From Cladobotryum mycophilum (Eukaryota > Ascomycota > Sordariomycetes > Hypocreales > Hypocreaceae), in the NCBI GenBank assembly GCA_036429605.1, contig CM071589.1, positions 2,232,001-2,296,000 of the forward strand: a stretch of DNA of 64,000 nt, read 5' to 3'. A program made the position numbers and the translations under genes. The notes below the pieces were generated by a model. It was not told the DNA's origin. It made no database searches and saw only the letters and a list, made by a program, of their open reading frames with translations. Positions 53,350-64,000 of the stretch are shown here, piece by piece. The first letter of the stretch is position 1. Each line of letters starts with the position of its first letter.

Positions 53350-55511
53350 TCAAGCCCTGCTACTACTAGGTAACAATTTGGATTCCCTGGCCCTCCTTTT
53401 GCGTATATACTCACGAAGGCGTTCCTGCTCCTCCGATGACCTCTTCTTCGTCGTCTGCTCTACCCGAGCGCTCGAGAGAAGCCGGTCAAAGTACTGAGAT
53501 GGTCGAGGAGCCCTGGGAGTGTGTGTCGGACCTGGTGCCGACGACTTGGGAGCCGATGACTTTGGAGGCTGCATAGGTTGCCGTCGGATGGGCTCCGGTT
53601 GGATGGGATCGCTTCCAAGATCTGGTGAAGCGGCCCGAATCTGCGGTAGGGGCCGAGCCGATGGCTTCATCAGCGGTGGGTCGTCTGCGGATGTCTGAGA
53701 GGTGCGTTTCCTCTGAAGCACCTGTTGTTGGCGTGGCTGTGGTTGATCTTCATCTTCATCTTGGTCTTGATCGTATCTCTCCCTTCTGTCAGGTTTCGCA
53801 GCGCCAGTTGTCGCGGCCTTCATAGGTGTTTCTGAACGTATTTTCCTTGTTTCCTCCTCTTTCTCACGATGGATTCGAATGACTGCCCTAGCCCTAGCAA
53901 CCTCTTCTGGGTAAGAGCTTAGGATGTGCTCTAAATTATCCACCCTCACGCACAAGCGGTTGAAGAGCATATGACCCCTTATCCTCAAGTACCATGCGTC
54001 AGCAGGCAGAGGATCTTGTCCCGGCCCGGCGTCGCGCACGTACTTTAGAAACCCGCTGGAAAACGCCCGGATAAAATCATCGTACAAGCACTCCTTCAAC
54101 GCCGCCTCTTCGTCCAAAAGGATCTGAATACACATGCAAGCTTGGACGAAATGCCACAAATTACCGTTATGGATGGTAACGTAATCGGGGTATATTGTAA
54201 TGAAGGCTTTGTAAGGATCCATCCTCTCGTTGTTTGTTGCTTGTGGCCCTGGTTCTAGGTGTTGAATATGTACTAACTGTCTGTCGCTATTGGGTGATGA
54301 ACGCCCGGGGAGCCGGTTTTGTCCCCTATTCAACGCAGAACTCTGGTGGGCTGGACTTTCCACGCTGGCAATTAATGGCTGGCTATTATCTTGGCTCATC
54401 GTATTATTGGTGATTTGCCGTACACTCTCCTCATGCGTCGTGTTACTAGCGACCGGTTGTTCATGATTATGATGTACAACACTGCCAGTGACTTGCTGCA
54501 TCTCATCATCATGCGTGACACTGTTGGCAGGTGGCAGTGGATTCGTATTTTCTGGTGAATCGTCATGATAGGTTGCTGGAACGATGGAACTTGAATTTGT
54601 TAAAGTCCAACCCTCTGGCTCCGGAAATGTCTTGATGCTTGGCATGCGAACTACAGCCGTAGGTGCATTTACCGTCTTTGTTGTTTCTGGACTGTCATCA
54701 TTGAATACAATGGGCTTCATCCGCCGTGATCGCCGTTGCATCTCTCCCTTACGAGGGTCGCCAGGCTTTTGCACAGTGTTGGGAATGATTGGTCCCTCTG
54801 GTTGTGCACATGGTGGCGTGTTGGTTGTTGCTGTACTACTCTCCTCCACTGGTGATAATATGCGTGCGGTTGTGCGATTAATTGGGATGTCGGGTTTATG
54901 CTGAGCTTGGGGAGCTCCATTTCGATGTCTTCCTCTTCCCCACAACTTGACGGAAAATCGAAGCTGGGCGCAGCCCTTAGCTGAGGAATTCGTTGGGGAG
55001 GAGGCGCCATTGAGGAGACTTTGGGTGTTGGAGCCTTGGGTGTTGCGACTTTTGGCGTCGGGGTCTTTGGGGTCCTTGGTGAATCGAAAGCAATCTGCGA
55101 TTTTGCAGGAGAGATATGCTGCACCTGTGATCTGCTCGGCGATGGTGACCAAGACATGTCCCTCTCTGGAGATGAGGCTACTGAGCTCGGTTTTGAAGTA
55201 GGTGAATGTGGTAGCTCTTGATAATTCTCATCTTGCTCGCCATCACTTGTTGTTGAACCGGGGGCACTGTGACTCTGAGGTGATGATCGTGGTCGAAGTT
55301 CGGTTTTGGTTTTGCGACGGATATACGCCTCTTTTACCGTTTGCAGGACGTGGCCCGGGACATGGCCCGAGTCATGCGGCGTGTCCTTCAATTCGATGGC
55401 CCATGAGTTCTCGCTTTCTAGTAGAGCTTGCTGATCTCTTGGTATGTTGGTGAGGTTTCGTCGCCGTAATAAATCTGTGACGTCTTGCCGCGACTTGGCT
55501 GCGAAAGCCAT
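53350..55511 (-). CDS. Unknown 720-aa protein with one folded middle domain, frame broken once
   Basis: Two overlapping frames together form one protein. Frame A starts at 55511 (MAFAAKSRQDVTDLLRRRN) and carries a small N-terminal helical region and Ser/Pro-rich sequence with PKTPTPKVATPKAPTPKV repeats. Frame B continues as HKPDIPINRTTARILSP down to 53350. Adding one base to the G4 run at 54909-54912 joins ELP to QAQHKPD and gives a continuous 720-aa ORF. A folded, aromatic-rich domain lies at about 430-540 (YKAFITIYPDYVTIHNGNLW, CLYDDFIRAFSSGFLKYV, RVDNLEHILSSYPEEVARA). The ends are disordered and the C-terminus is basic (RKRRARESK). No known family is recognised. The shared 1 kb spacer with FAB1 suggests a divergent promoter. 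The frame repair is inferred, as no homologue is available to me. Confidence 0.7.
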
Positions 55512-56541
55512 TTTGGGCCCTCGTGGCTCTACAAGACGGCAAGTTTAGGGCTCAGCGTCTGGCTCTGATGGAGTGCGACGCATTTGCGCGACTCCAATGT
55601 CGCAATTGAAAACGTCGACTCTTCCCAGTAACGATTCGATTCGATTCGATTCGATGCGGTTGGTGGTGGTGTGATGAACAAAGGAAATTTTAGATTGTGC
55701 GATAAGAATCGCTGCTCGCTGGTCCCATGATCAAGCCGGAAACACACCCAAATTGCATTGCCTAACTGCCCTGAAGAACGTGGCACGACGCGTTCCACAG
55801 CTGCCACACTTCCTAAATCAGTCAAGATCGAAGATCGCGTTTTACTGGTTAGCGGGGTTGATAAGAGGCGCTGAAGGCTTGGACCATGTGCCTGGCTCGT
55901 GCACGCGACGTATTCGAATACCTCTTATCACAGCAGCTGTCTGTAGCGTCTAAAGGTATCTAGGACTTTGGTCATCAGTCGAGGGGAACTTCACAAGGCC
56001 GCCACCCACTAGACACCCTTTCAGAGTCGAACGATGACTCCCAAACACTTGGTCAGGCCCTGACGACATCCGGGAAACTGGCAGCGAACCCTTCAACGTG
56101 ATCTTCGCCAGGGTCTTTGCCTGCCTGATGGCGTGGCATCCCGAAGTAGCATTCCGTCTTCAATACTCGCCCTGATTGTGTTCTGTTTTAAATCTTTGGT
56201 CTGTCGTCACTTTGTCTCGCTTTTTTCTCTTTCTCCTCCTTGCCTGCTGCGGCTTGCTCGTCTCGGCTCACCCGCCAGCTCCCCGCAACGACGTTACCAA
56301 ACCTGCTCGGCAACGAATCAAACCCTCTTGACGTCTGCTTCTCCGCCGCCCATCCCATACGCCAAGCTTGTTTTCTTCCCTCCTAGGCATTATGATATCA
56401 TCTCACTGATCTCCTCAATAATCCATTCTGCAGTTGTGGGAAGCAAACGACAAACGTATACACTAATGGGCTTCTTACTTCTAAGCCAGATTTCTTTGCA
56501 GAGCTCCTTCGTCCAGTTGATTCAAACGCCCAGCTTCAGCC
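55512..56541. other. Divergent promoter region, unknown gene / FAB1
   Basis: About 1 kb between two divergent starts. A short GATTC tandem lies at about 55633-55653, close to the minus-strand gene. The 200-300 bp before FAB1 are C/T-rich. The ORF 56133-56552 overlaps the FAB1 start in another frame and is probably leader, though an upstream-ORF effect cannot be excluded. Confidence 0.5.
55633..55653. repeat. (GATTC)n tandem repeat
   Basis: Four pentamer units about 120 bp upstream of the 720-aa gene's start codon. Confidence 0.8.
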
Positions 56542-59500
56542 ATGGCCAGTAGCACCTCGACCCCGAAGCCACCAGACGGCTCACCTATGCCCCCTCCTAT
56601 AGGCTCGCCTGCGCTCTCTCGAACTCGTCGTGACTCCATCAACTCTACCGTGAGCTCAACTGTCGATAGAGAGCAACTAGCCCATACCCTTGACAAGATA
56701 CATAACTCGGCTAGCCGAAGCGATGCCCTGACAACGTTTAATGATTTTGCACCCCCGCCGGTATCTATACCTGCCTCTGATAGCCGGGGAACGGCTGGGG
56801 ATTTGGTTCACCAAGGCCTCAGTGGCCTCTATAGTCGCATCAAAGAGGTGGTTGGTGGGGGCAGCTCCAAGACAGCGCCGAAAGATGAAGACGTTGACCC
56901 TTTGGAGATTTCGACCAAGAGGATGCCGGCCTCAGAAACCCATACTTCCAAGGCCTCCATATCCTCCTTGCGTACTGAAACAACCGTATCCGCCACTATT
57001 GTCCCAAAGTCGGAGATCTCTTCCGCGGTGTCAGCCGAGCCTCGATCCCCGTTACCTCAGCACTCCAAACCTTCGAGTATTAGCTTGATGTCTGGACCAA
57101 AAGCTCTTGCACCAAGCCGGCAGAGTCTCCCGACAAATGCCACAAGTGCTGTTACAGCTGGTCCTACTATCACTACCCCCACCACAACCGGCCGTGGTTC
57201 TATACTTGGAGACGATGGCGTGGTTCCTGAAGTTCGTCGAAGAAGCACTAGCAGAGCGGATCTTCAAGCGCATCTTTCGCCCATCGACCCGCAAAATCTG
57301 TATGATACAAAAGAAGGCTTGTTGCCACCAAGATCAAAGCGGGATGATAGCTCTAGTATTGATGAGAGCGTTGACGCTCCTGTGAGTCCCATAAAAGGAA
57401 AGGGCCCCATGTCTCCATTACCACCCCCTCATTCTCCAAATCCCTCTATTGTGTCTTCTCTGCTGTCGCCGGATGAATTACGAAGGAAACCGGCTGTCAT
57501 TGACCGCATTAGTCGACCGAGGTCACCGCACCTCTATCATGGCTCAAGAGACTCGTCTGTTGACCGTGGAACTGCCGAAGCGAGTACAATTAATACCTCT
57601 GCCCATAATACAGTACATCATGATTCCTTCTCCCGAGAATTAGTTCCTCAACATTACCGATCTGGCGACTTGCGTATTCCGGGCACTGCAGCGAGTCAAA
57701 AAAGCGCTTCTGATCGAATGAATGCCTTGGAGGGGATGCGACGACAAGTGCTGAGCAAAGAGTTCTGGATGAAGGATGAGACCGTAAAAGAGTGCTTTCT
57801 TTGCCAGATCCCCTTTACAGCATTTCGAAGGAAGCACCACTGTCGGACATGCGGCTTCATATTTGACTCCAAGTGTACTACAGTAATTTCTGGAGAGAAG
57901 TTTGGTCTTAACACTTCAATCAGGGTCTGCAACCGATGCCTCGATGTCATCACTCGGCGCTTCGATGCTAGTGCATCCGAAGAATCTGGAGATGAACATG
58001 CTTTTATGCCAAGAATTTTTGGAACAGAAGATTCCAAAAGGTCGTTTGTGTCGGGTCAACAGCTTCCAAAGGATCAGAATCTTGCACGCGGGTCCACGGG
58101 GTTAGGGGACACCAGAAATCCATCAACACCAATGATGGCCATACCGGCTGCTCGCCGTGTTAGAGAATCCAATAATTCCGCAGTTTTAGAAATTGATGCT
58201 CCGCAGCTCAGCCGGCCAAGTTCGTCCCGCTCACTCAAGTCTTTGACGGCCGGCCGTCCGCACTCTTCAGCTGGTCATAAACGCCATCATTCGAAACATG
58301 GACTTTTAACTAGATACAAGACTATCACGACCGAAGACCAAGCTCCTTTTCGGAAGGGCATACAAGAAGAAAATGCGAACAAGCCAAAATTTCCAGCCTT
58401 CCATGACGACAATATCATCGACCCCGAACTAGCCGACTACATGTCTGATGATTCAAGCGGGGATGAACAGGTCAGCAGCATTTTTGCGACCATGTCCTCT
58501 GCCGATCTTCAACCTGCAAGCTTCGAGGGTGAAAAGGCAAATCTCGCATCGTTAATGGGTGCTTCGAGGAAACATCGCCATAGGGGCGGCGAGAAGAGCG
58601 TTAGTGGTATGAGCCACTTCAGTCGTGGGTTCGAAGACATGAACGGGCCATCAAGCTTTGTTAGCCGCAGGGCAAACCGACGCAGAAATCTAAGTAACGT
58701 CAGCGGCAGTGTTCATCACTTAGGGTCTCCTCGACCCAAATCTGGTGTCTTTAAAGGGCCCTCCATGTCTTCTGAGATGCTCTTCTCCGCCGAGTTTCAA
58801 GCCCTCAGCGGGACTCAGCTAACCCGGAGCGATTCGTTGCAGAAAGTCGAGGCCCCAAAGGCTGAGTTAAATCGGTCTAGCTTGAGGCATGTTGACAAAT
58901 TGCTACACCAACTCCTGGTTGATACCAAGATACCTAATCCTGAGGCATGGCAAAAGGCTCTAGTTCCTATCCTGCTTCAAGCAACAGATGATGTCTCGCC
59001 AGATGTTGCAAATGGCGAGTCTATGGACATCAGGAATTATGTGAAGCTTAAACGAATTCCCGGCGGTAAGCCAGGGGATACATCTTACGTCTCAGGCGTT
59101 GTTTTCACCAAGAATCTTGCTCTGAAGAGCATGCCTCGTAAAATAATGAATCCAAAAATCCTCCTTGTTGGATTCCCCATCGAGTATCAACGACATCAGC
59201 AGCAATTTATGAGCTTGCAGCCAGTCATTGAACAGGAGAAAGAGTTTCTTAGAGTCGTGGTTCAGAGGATCACGAATCTTCGACCCCAAGTTCTGCTTGC
59301 CGAGAAGAGCATTTCTGGCTTGGCTTTGCAGTATCTTTCAGAGGCCAATATTTCTGTCGCCTACAACGTTAAGCGATCCGTCATCGCAGCCGTTGCACGG
59401 TGTACTGAGACGAAGATCATAGAGTCTCTCGACATGTTGGAGGCTCAGGTCGGAAGATGCTCCGCATTCGAGGTTAGGACATTTGTCAATAACGATTACC

Positions 59501-62500
59501 CGGGCAGGAAGAAGTCATACATCTTTGTTTCTGGATGCAGGCCCGAGCTGGGCTGCACTATTACTCTCAGAGGCGCCAATAATGCACTACTAGGCAAGAT
59601 GAAGTATATTACCGACTTCATGGTCTATGTTGTTTACAACCTCAAGCTTGAGTCAAGTTTACTCAGAGATGAGTCTGTCGAGCCCCCAGATGCCGGAGAG
59701 ACTTCCCTATCGAATTCCTTCCAAGCTCTGAATGATAGCATCAGATCAGTTAGCTCGGCCAGTGTTACTGAGGGGGTAGGAACGGCCCCACCATGATAAT
59801 CAATCAGCCGTCGAGCGAGAGTGAGCCGCCATCCCAGGTTACAATGGACAGCGCCAGCCTTGAGGGGACCGATGAAGCTTTATCAATCACTCCCTCTGAT
59901 CACACAGCTCAAGAGCGACCGAAGTTGGTTTCATTGCACCAAACCCACGCGCATGCGTCTCCCGACAACCAGGTGCCCGACGATGTACCAATGCCGACCT
60001 TCTATAGCGACATGGTAGCCAAGTATGAGACCAAGATCCTCTCTGCTTCTCCCTATGTCAAGTTTACGCAACCATATCTCTTGATGAATGCTCGTGAACA
60101 AGAGAGACGTCTCCTTTATCTCAAACGCTTGCGAGATCATGACACCGTGGATGAAAAGGAGGACCCTGAAAAATCTGATCGTCAAAAGTTCCAACTCATT
60201 AAGCCGGAAATGGTTGAAGAAATTGGGCAGAAGGCTCCCAGGCAAATAATGGAGATTCTTCACGCTGTCCATGATGCTGAATATGACAAAGCCCTTTACA
60301 ACTACAAAACTCAAACGCGGCAGTGGGAGACCTATATCCAGGGCAATCTTGATCTGTTCGACCCCTACTCTCACCAAAACATTGTTGTTCTGTATTCGGT
60401 CATTTGCACGGAAAACAAAGTCCCGTGTAATGAGCCGAGTCTTGTTGCCATTAATTTCTACGATGAGCAGCGTGAAGATACTGGCATGGACCCAGATTGT
60501 ACGCTAGGGCAGTACATTGAGTTCTTGACCAACAGCAAGGATGACGTCTGTGATTCAAATATCTGCAATCGCAAAATGGTTGAACATCACAGAACGTTTG
60601 TGCATGATCAATCTCGCATAACCGTTTTCGTGGAGCGCTTGCAGGAAAATGCCCCCAGGAGATCCGACCTTGGTGATGGCATCACAATGTGGACATACTG
60701 CAAAGTCTGCAGCAAAGATTCAGCGGTGACATCCATGTCAGAAACAACATACAAATATTCCTTCGGGAAATACTTGGAGCTTCTCTTCTGGGGCAAAGGC
60801 CTGCGAATGAAGGAAAACGTGGATTGCCCTCATGACCATCAAAGTGATCATGTTCGCTGCTTTGGTCTGCACGACACATGCATCCGGATTCACTGGGATC
60901 CTATAGATCTTCTTGAAATCGTTGTGCCCCGAGCAAGAATCACTTGGAAGGTCGGTACTGATCTGAAACTGAAGAACGACATATTTTCAAAGATGGAAGA
61001 ACGCTGGGCCAAGTTCATGGCATCGGTGAAGGCCCGACTGAAGAGCATCCGAATCGACAGTGTCTTGCCCGAGAAAGCTGAGGCTTGTAAGGTAGAATTA
61101 GAGCGCCTGACGAGAAAGGCACAGGACGACCAGGTATCAATGATTCGTCGACTCCAGTTTACTTACGTCAATTCCAAGTACTATGAAGTTGTTCCATTCA
61201 ACATTATCGTACGTGAGATGTTGGAGAGGGCCACAGAGTGGGATCAGACATTCTCCAAGTTCGAATCCGACTTTTTGGGCGACAAGGATATGCGACAATT
61301 GACCATGATACAACTGAAAAAGATGTTCACGGATAATGAATCTAAAGAGTCTCTTGTATCTAATGAGGGTACGGGCTCTGTAGCCGATAGTGAAGAGCCA
61401 CCTTCTCAGACTTTCTCCGAAGCGGATGAAAAGAGCACGCAGCCGACTGATTACACAGAAAACAGCATGGAAGCTAGTGCCTCGTCAGAGAAGCCTTTCA
61501 ATGAGAAACTTTCAGTTGATGAAGATGGAAAAGTTCAACTCCCTGCAGAGGAAGTTATCGAGAGCGTGGAGCCGTTAGATTTGGCCTCTGCGCCAATAGT
61601 GGTCCCAACCCCTGGCCCATCGGTGGCTAATGAAGAACCATTCAAACTTTCGACCTCCCCCATCGCAGCACCACCGCGACCGCCCTTATCCCCAATTGGA
61701 TTTGCTCGAAGTCCGACTGGTTCATCCATGTCCGGGCGCTCTTTGACTGAGAGAATTGATTACATGCGCCGTGAACAAGCGCAGCAATCAAGCCAGTCTG
61801 GAGAATCCGAGGAGGTGCCAGGAGAGGCAGAGACACCTAAGCAGACTCCTGATCAGAGTCCTGGCCGTAAAATTGGCTCCAGCATGTCGCCGCCAATGGT
61901 TCGAGCTATATCTCACCCTGCGCGATCAATTCCTAGGCTACAATCATCAATTGGGAAGCCGATCGGCTTGACGGAGGCGAGCATGAAGTCTCCTAATTCT
62001 TCCTCCACGGGCCAGCCAGAAGGCTCTATCAAGGTGGATAAGAAACTCTCTGATCGCCTTGGCTTGACTGTGTTGAAAAACCGTTCCAAGATGGCGGCCT
62101 CCAGCATCCCTCGGCCAGTCAAGAGGAAGGAGTCAAAGGTCTCAACCCTTGCTCGACATTTTGAGCAGCTCAGCAGAGAATTCGAAAGGGAGCACCTTCG
62201 AGATCGTAAAAAGAGAGCAGCCAGTTTGCGGCAACCTCGGCCCATGCTTGCTAAAACATCCACAAAGGCGATTGTACAGGTCTATGATAATGTGAACGAA
62301 GCGTTCAACGAACCAGGTATGGGGAATGAACAAGGCTTAGAACGAGATGCCGAGCAGCAGTCAGTGAATGCCACGTCAAATCAATCGGAGGGGCCCATTG
62401 AAGAAACGCCTGAGGAGATCCCAGAGACACAGACCTCGAAAACTGAGGTTCAGACTGAACCCCAGACGCCGATTGAGCCACCCTCGCGCTCAGAAGAACA

Positions 62501-63984
62501 TACACAGCGATGGGACGATGATTCTACAAATGTCAACACAAGTCAAGGCCTATCAGATGATGAGGGAGGCGCCAGTGACGCCGAACCATCAGTATCTGAT
62601 GAATTCCTCCCTGACATTAAAGAAATCGCCGATTCCAGTAGTGAAATTCCACTCGAGCTTCCCAAGCATCAGAAAATGAGCTTGATGAAATACCTCACCA
62701 ACTTTTGGGCTGAACGATCAGCAAGCGGCTGGCCGCCACTGGAGTATCCGGTCAATGCTACGGATCACATTTTTGTTGATTCAGACATCATCGTGAGGGA
62801 GGATGAGCCCAGTTCTGTCATCGCGCTGGCTCTCAACAGTGATGATTATAAAGGAAAGCTAGCTACAATCAGGAGAGAGGCACAAGAAGGGATATTGCGA
62901 GACGTTGAAGCCACGGCCGGTGGGGAGCCAAAATCATTACCAGTATCGGAAAGCGGTGACTGGAAGGGAAACGAATCAGAGCTTGAGACGAGTCTACTCC
63001 GAGTCACTGGCACACATCTGAAGTACCAGTTCAAGGAAGGCGCAGCTGTTATGACGTGCAAGATATTCTACGCTGAGCAGTTTGATGCGCTCAGAAGAAA
63101 GTGTGGTGTTGCGGAACGAATCGTTGAATCCTTCTCCCGCTGCCTAAAGTGGGATTCCAAAGGTGGTAAAACGAAATCCGTCTTTTTGAAAACTCTTGAT
63201 GATCGCCTTGTTCTCAAGTCACTGTCGCCAATAGAGACGTCCGCCTTCTTGCGATTTGCTCCAGGATACTTCAGTATTATGGCCGAGGCGCTTTTCCACG
63301 ATTTGCCCTCGGTAATTGCAAAGATGCTCGGTTTCTTCCAGGTTCTCATCAAGAACCCAGTAACTGGAACAGATATCAAACTTGATTTGCTGGTAACAGA
63401 GAATCTTTTCTATGATAGATCACCCACGAGAATTTTCGATCTAAAGGGCTCCATGCGTAACCGCAAGATCCAATCAACTGGAGAACGGAACGAAGTGCTT
63501 CTCGATGAAAATATGGTAGAGTATATCTACGAATCGCCGCTGTTTGCTCGTGAGCACTCCAAGAAGCTTCTTAGGGCGTCGGTCTGGAATGACACGTTGT
63601 TCCTGGCGCGACAGAATGTAATGGATTACTCCCTCATGATTGCTGTTGACGAGTCAAGGAAGGAGTTGGTGGTTGGAATCATTGATTGCATCAGGACGTA
63701 TACATGGGACAAGAAGCTCGAAAGCTGGATCAAAGACCGTGGTTTTGCGGGAGGTGGCCGAAACAGACCCACCGTCACAAGTCCTAAGGAATACAAGTCT
63801 CGATTCAGAGAGGCTATGGCAAGGTATGTTCCCTCTCAGCATTGGGTCTTTTTAATTACTTCCTGGCTAACTATGGCGTAGATATATTTTACAAGCTCCT
63901 AATTGTTGGCATTTATTCAACAACCCTCAATATCCTTTGTACTATGGTCGCGCCCGATTTGAAGAACCCGACGCCCAGGCGTAA
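56542..63984 (+). CDS. FAB1: Fab1/PIKfyve phosphatidylinositol-3-phosphate 5-kinase, frame broken once
   Basis: It converts PI3P to PI(3,5)P2 on vacuole and late-endosome membranes, controlling vacuole size and retrograde traffic. Exon 1 is 56542-63823. A 58-bp GT-AG intron (63824-63881) precedes the last exon 63882-63984, which encodes the conserved YILQAPNCWHLFNNPQYP end. With one base restored the protein is 2,461 aa. Domains: a disordered Ser/Pro-rich N-terminus (1-405); a FYVE zinc finger (about 412-475) with CFLCQIPF, the PI3P-binding RKHHCRTCG, and CNRCL; a CCT/TCP-1-like domain (about 860-1060); a Cys/His-rich region (YCKVCSKDS ... CPHDHQSDH, about 1390-1440); and the PIP-kinase domain (about 2100-2461) with LKGSMRNRK, NVMDYSLMIAVD and GIIDCIRTYTWDKKLES. 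The frame breaks at 59772-59789, where a G5 and a C4 run are candidates: VTEGVGTAPP hits TGA, and adding one base continues into MIINQPSSESEPP. Confidence 0.95.
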
Positions 63985-64000
63985 TAAAAGAGATGGATTT

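Noticed and set aside
56133..56552. 139-codon ORF overlapping the FAB1 start
   Set aside because: Leader sequence in another frame; composition follows the C/T-rich leader.

Overview
The window is nuclear DNA of a filamentous ascomycete (Pezizomycotina, probably Sordariomycetes and perhaps Hypocreales; the order is inference). Evidence: short 47-130 bp spliceosomal introns with fungal branch points, intron-bearing tRNAs, long pyrimidine-rich leaders, and orthologues of single-copy eukaryotic genes spaced by 0.3-7 kb of gene-free DNA. I see no transposon, plasmid, phage or CRISPR array.

Layout: a conserved unknown ORF (1938-2942, +); GCN5 histone acetyltransferase (3972-5270, -); a phosphatidylserine decarboxylase-family gene in five exons (5838-7152, -); a 1,624-residue NLR-type protein with PNP-like nucleosidase, NACHT and WD40 parts (7987-12917, +); the tiny three-exon OST5 (13527-13877, +); RAD1 of the 9-1-1 clamp (14057-15080, +); a broken small gene (15674-16209, +); a 7 kb gene-free stretch; a 732-residue disordered protein (23223-25421, +); CDC26 of the APC/C (26219-26485, +); a CDC1/TED1 metallophosphoesterase (27162-29296, -); tRNA-Thr(AGT); a very large PhoD-like phosphatase with a Gln/Pro-rich N-terminus (30456-36084, -); an unusual tRNA-Ile; an unknown C-terminally anchored membrane protein (39371-40627, -); eIF4E (41820-42692, +); an ACSF3-like acyl/malonyl-CoA synthetase (43222-45290, -); a 6.6 kb gene-free stretch; a BolA protein (51880-52485, +); an unknown 720-residue protein (53350-55511, -); and FAB1 PI3P 5-kinase (56542-63984, +).

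The genes are mostly housekeeping and do not form an operon or metabolite cluster. They cover chromatin and cell-cycle control (GCN5, RAD1, CDC26), ER/GPI/N-glycosylation (OST5, CDC1/TED1), membrane lipid metabolism (PSD, FAB1), translation (eIF4E, two tRNAs) and mitochondrial metabolism (ACSF3-like, BolA). The NLR is the one accessory, immunity-like gene.

The strongest unexpected signal is technical. Five long genes (CDC1/TED1, PhoD, ACSF3-like, the 720-residue unknown and FAB1) each carry one reading-frame break that is repaired by adding exactly one base to a short homopolymer. The shared direction and context point to homopolymer contraction in the assembly rather than five pseudogenes. 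Other points of interest are the PNP-NACHT-WD40 receptor, a tRNA-Ile whose body looks like the UAU isoacceptor but whose anticodon reads AAU, two GC-AG introns, and seven copies of the 9-mer TACGGAGTA confined to intergenic DNA.
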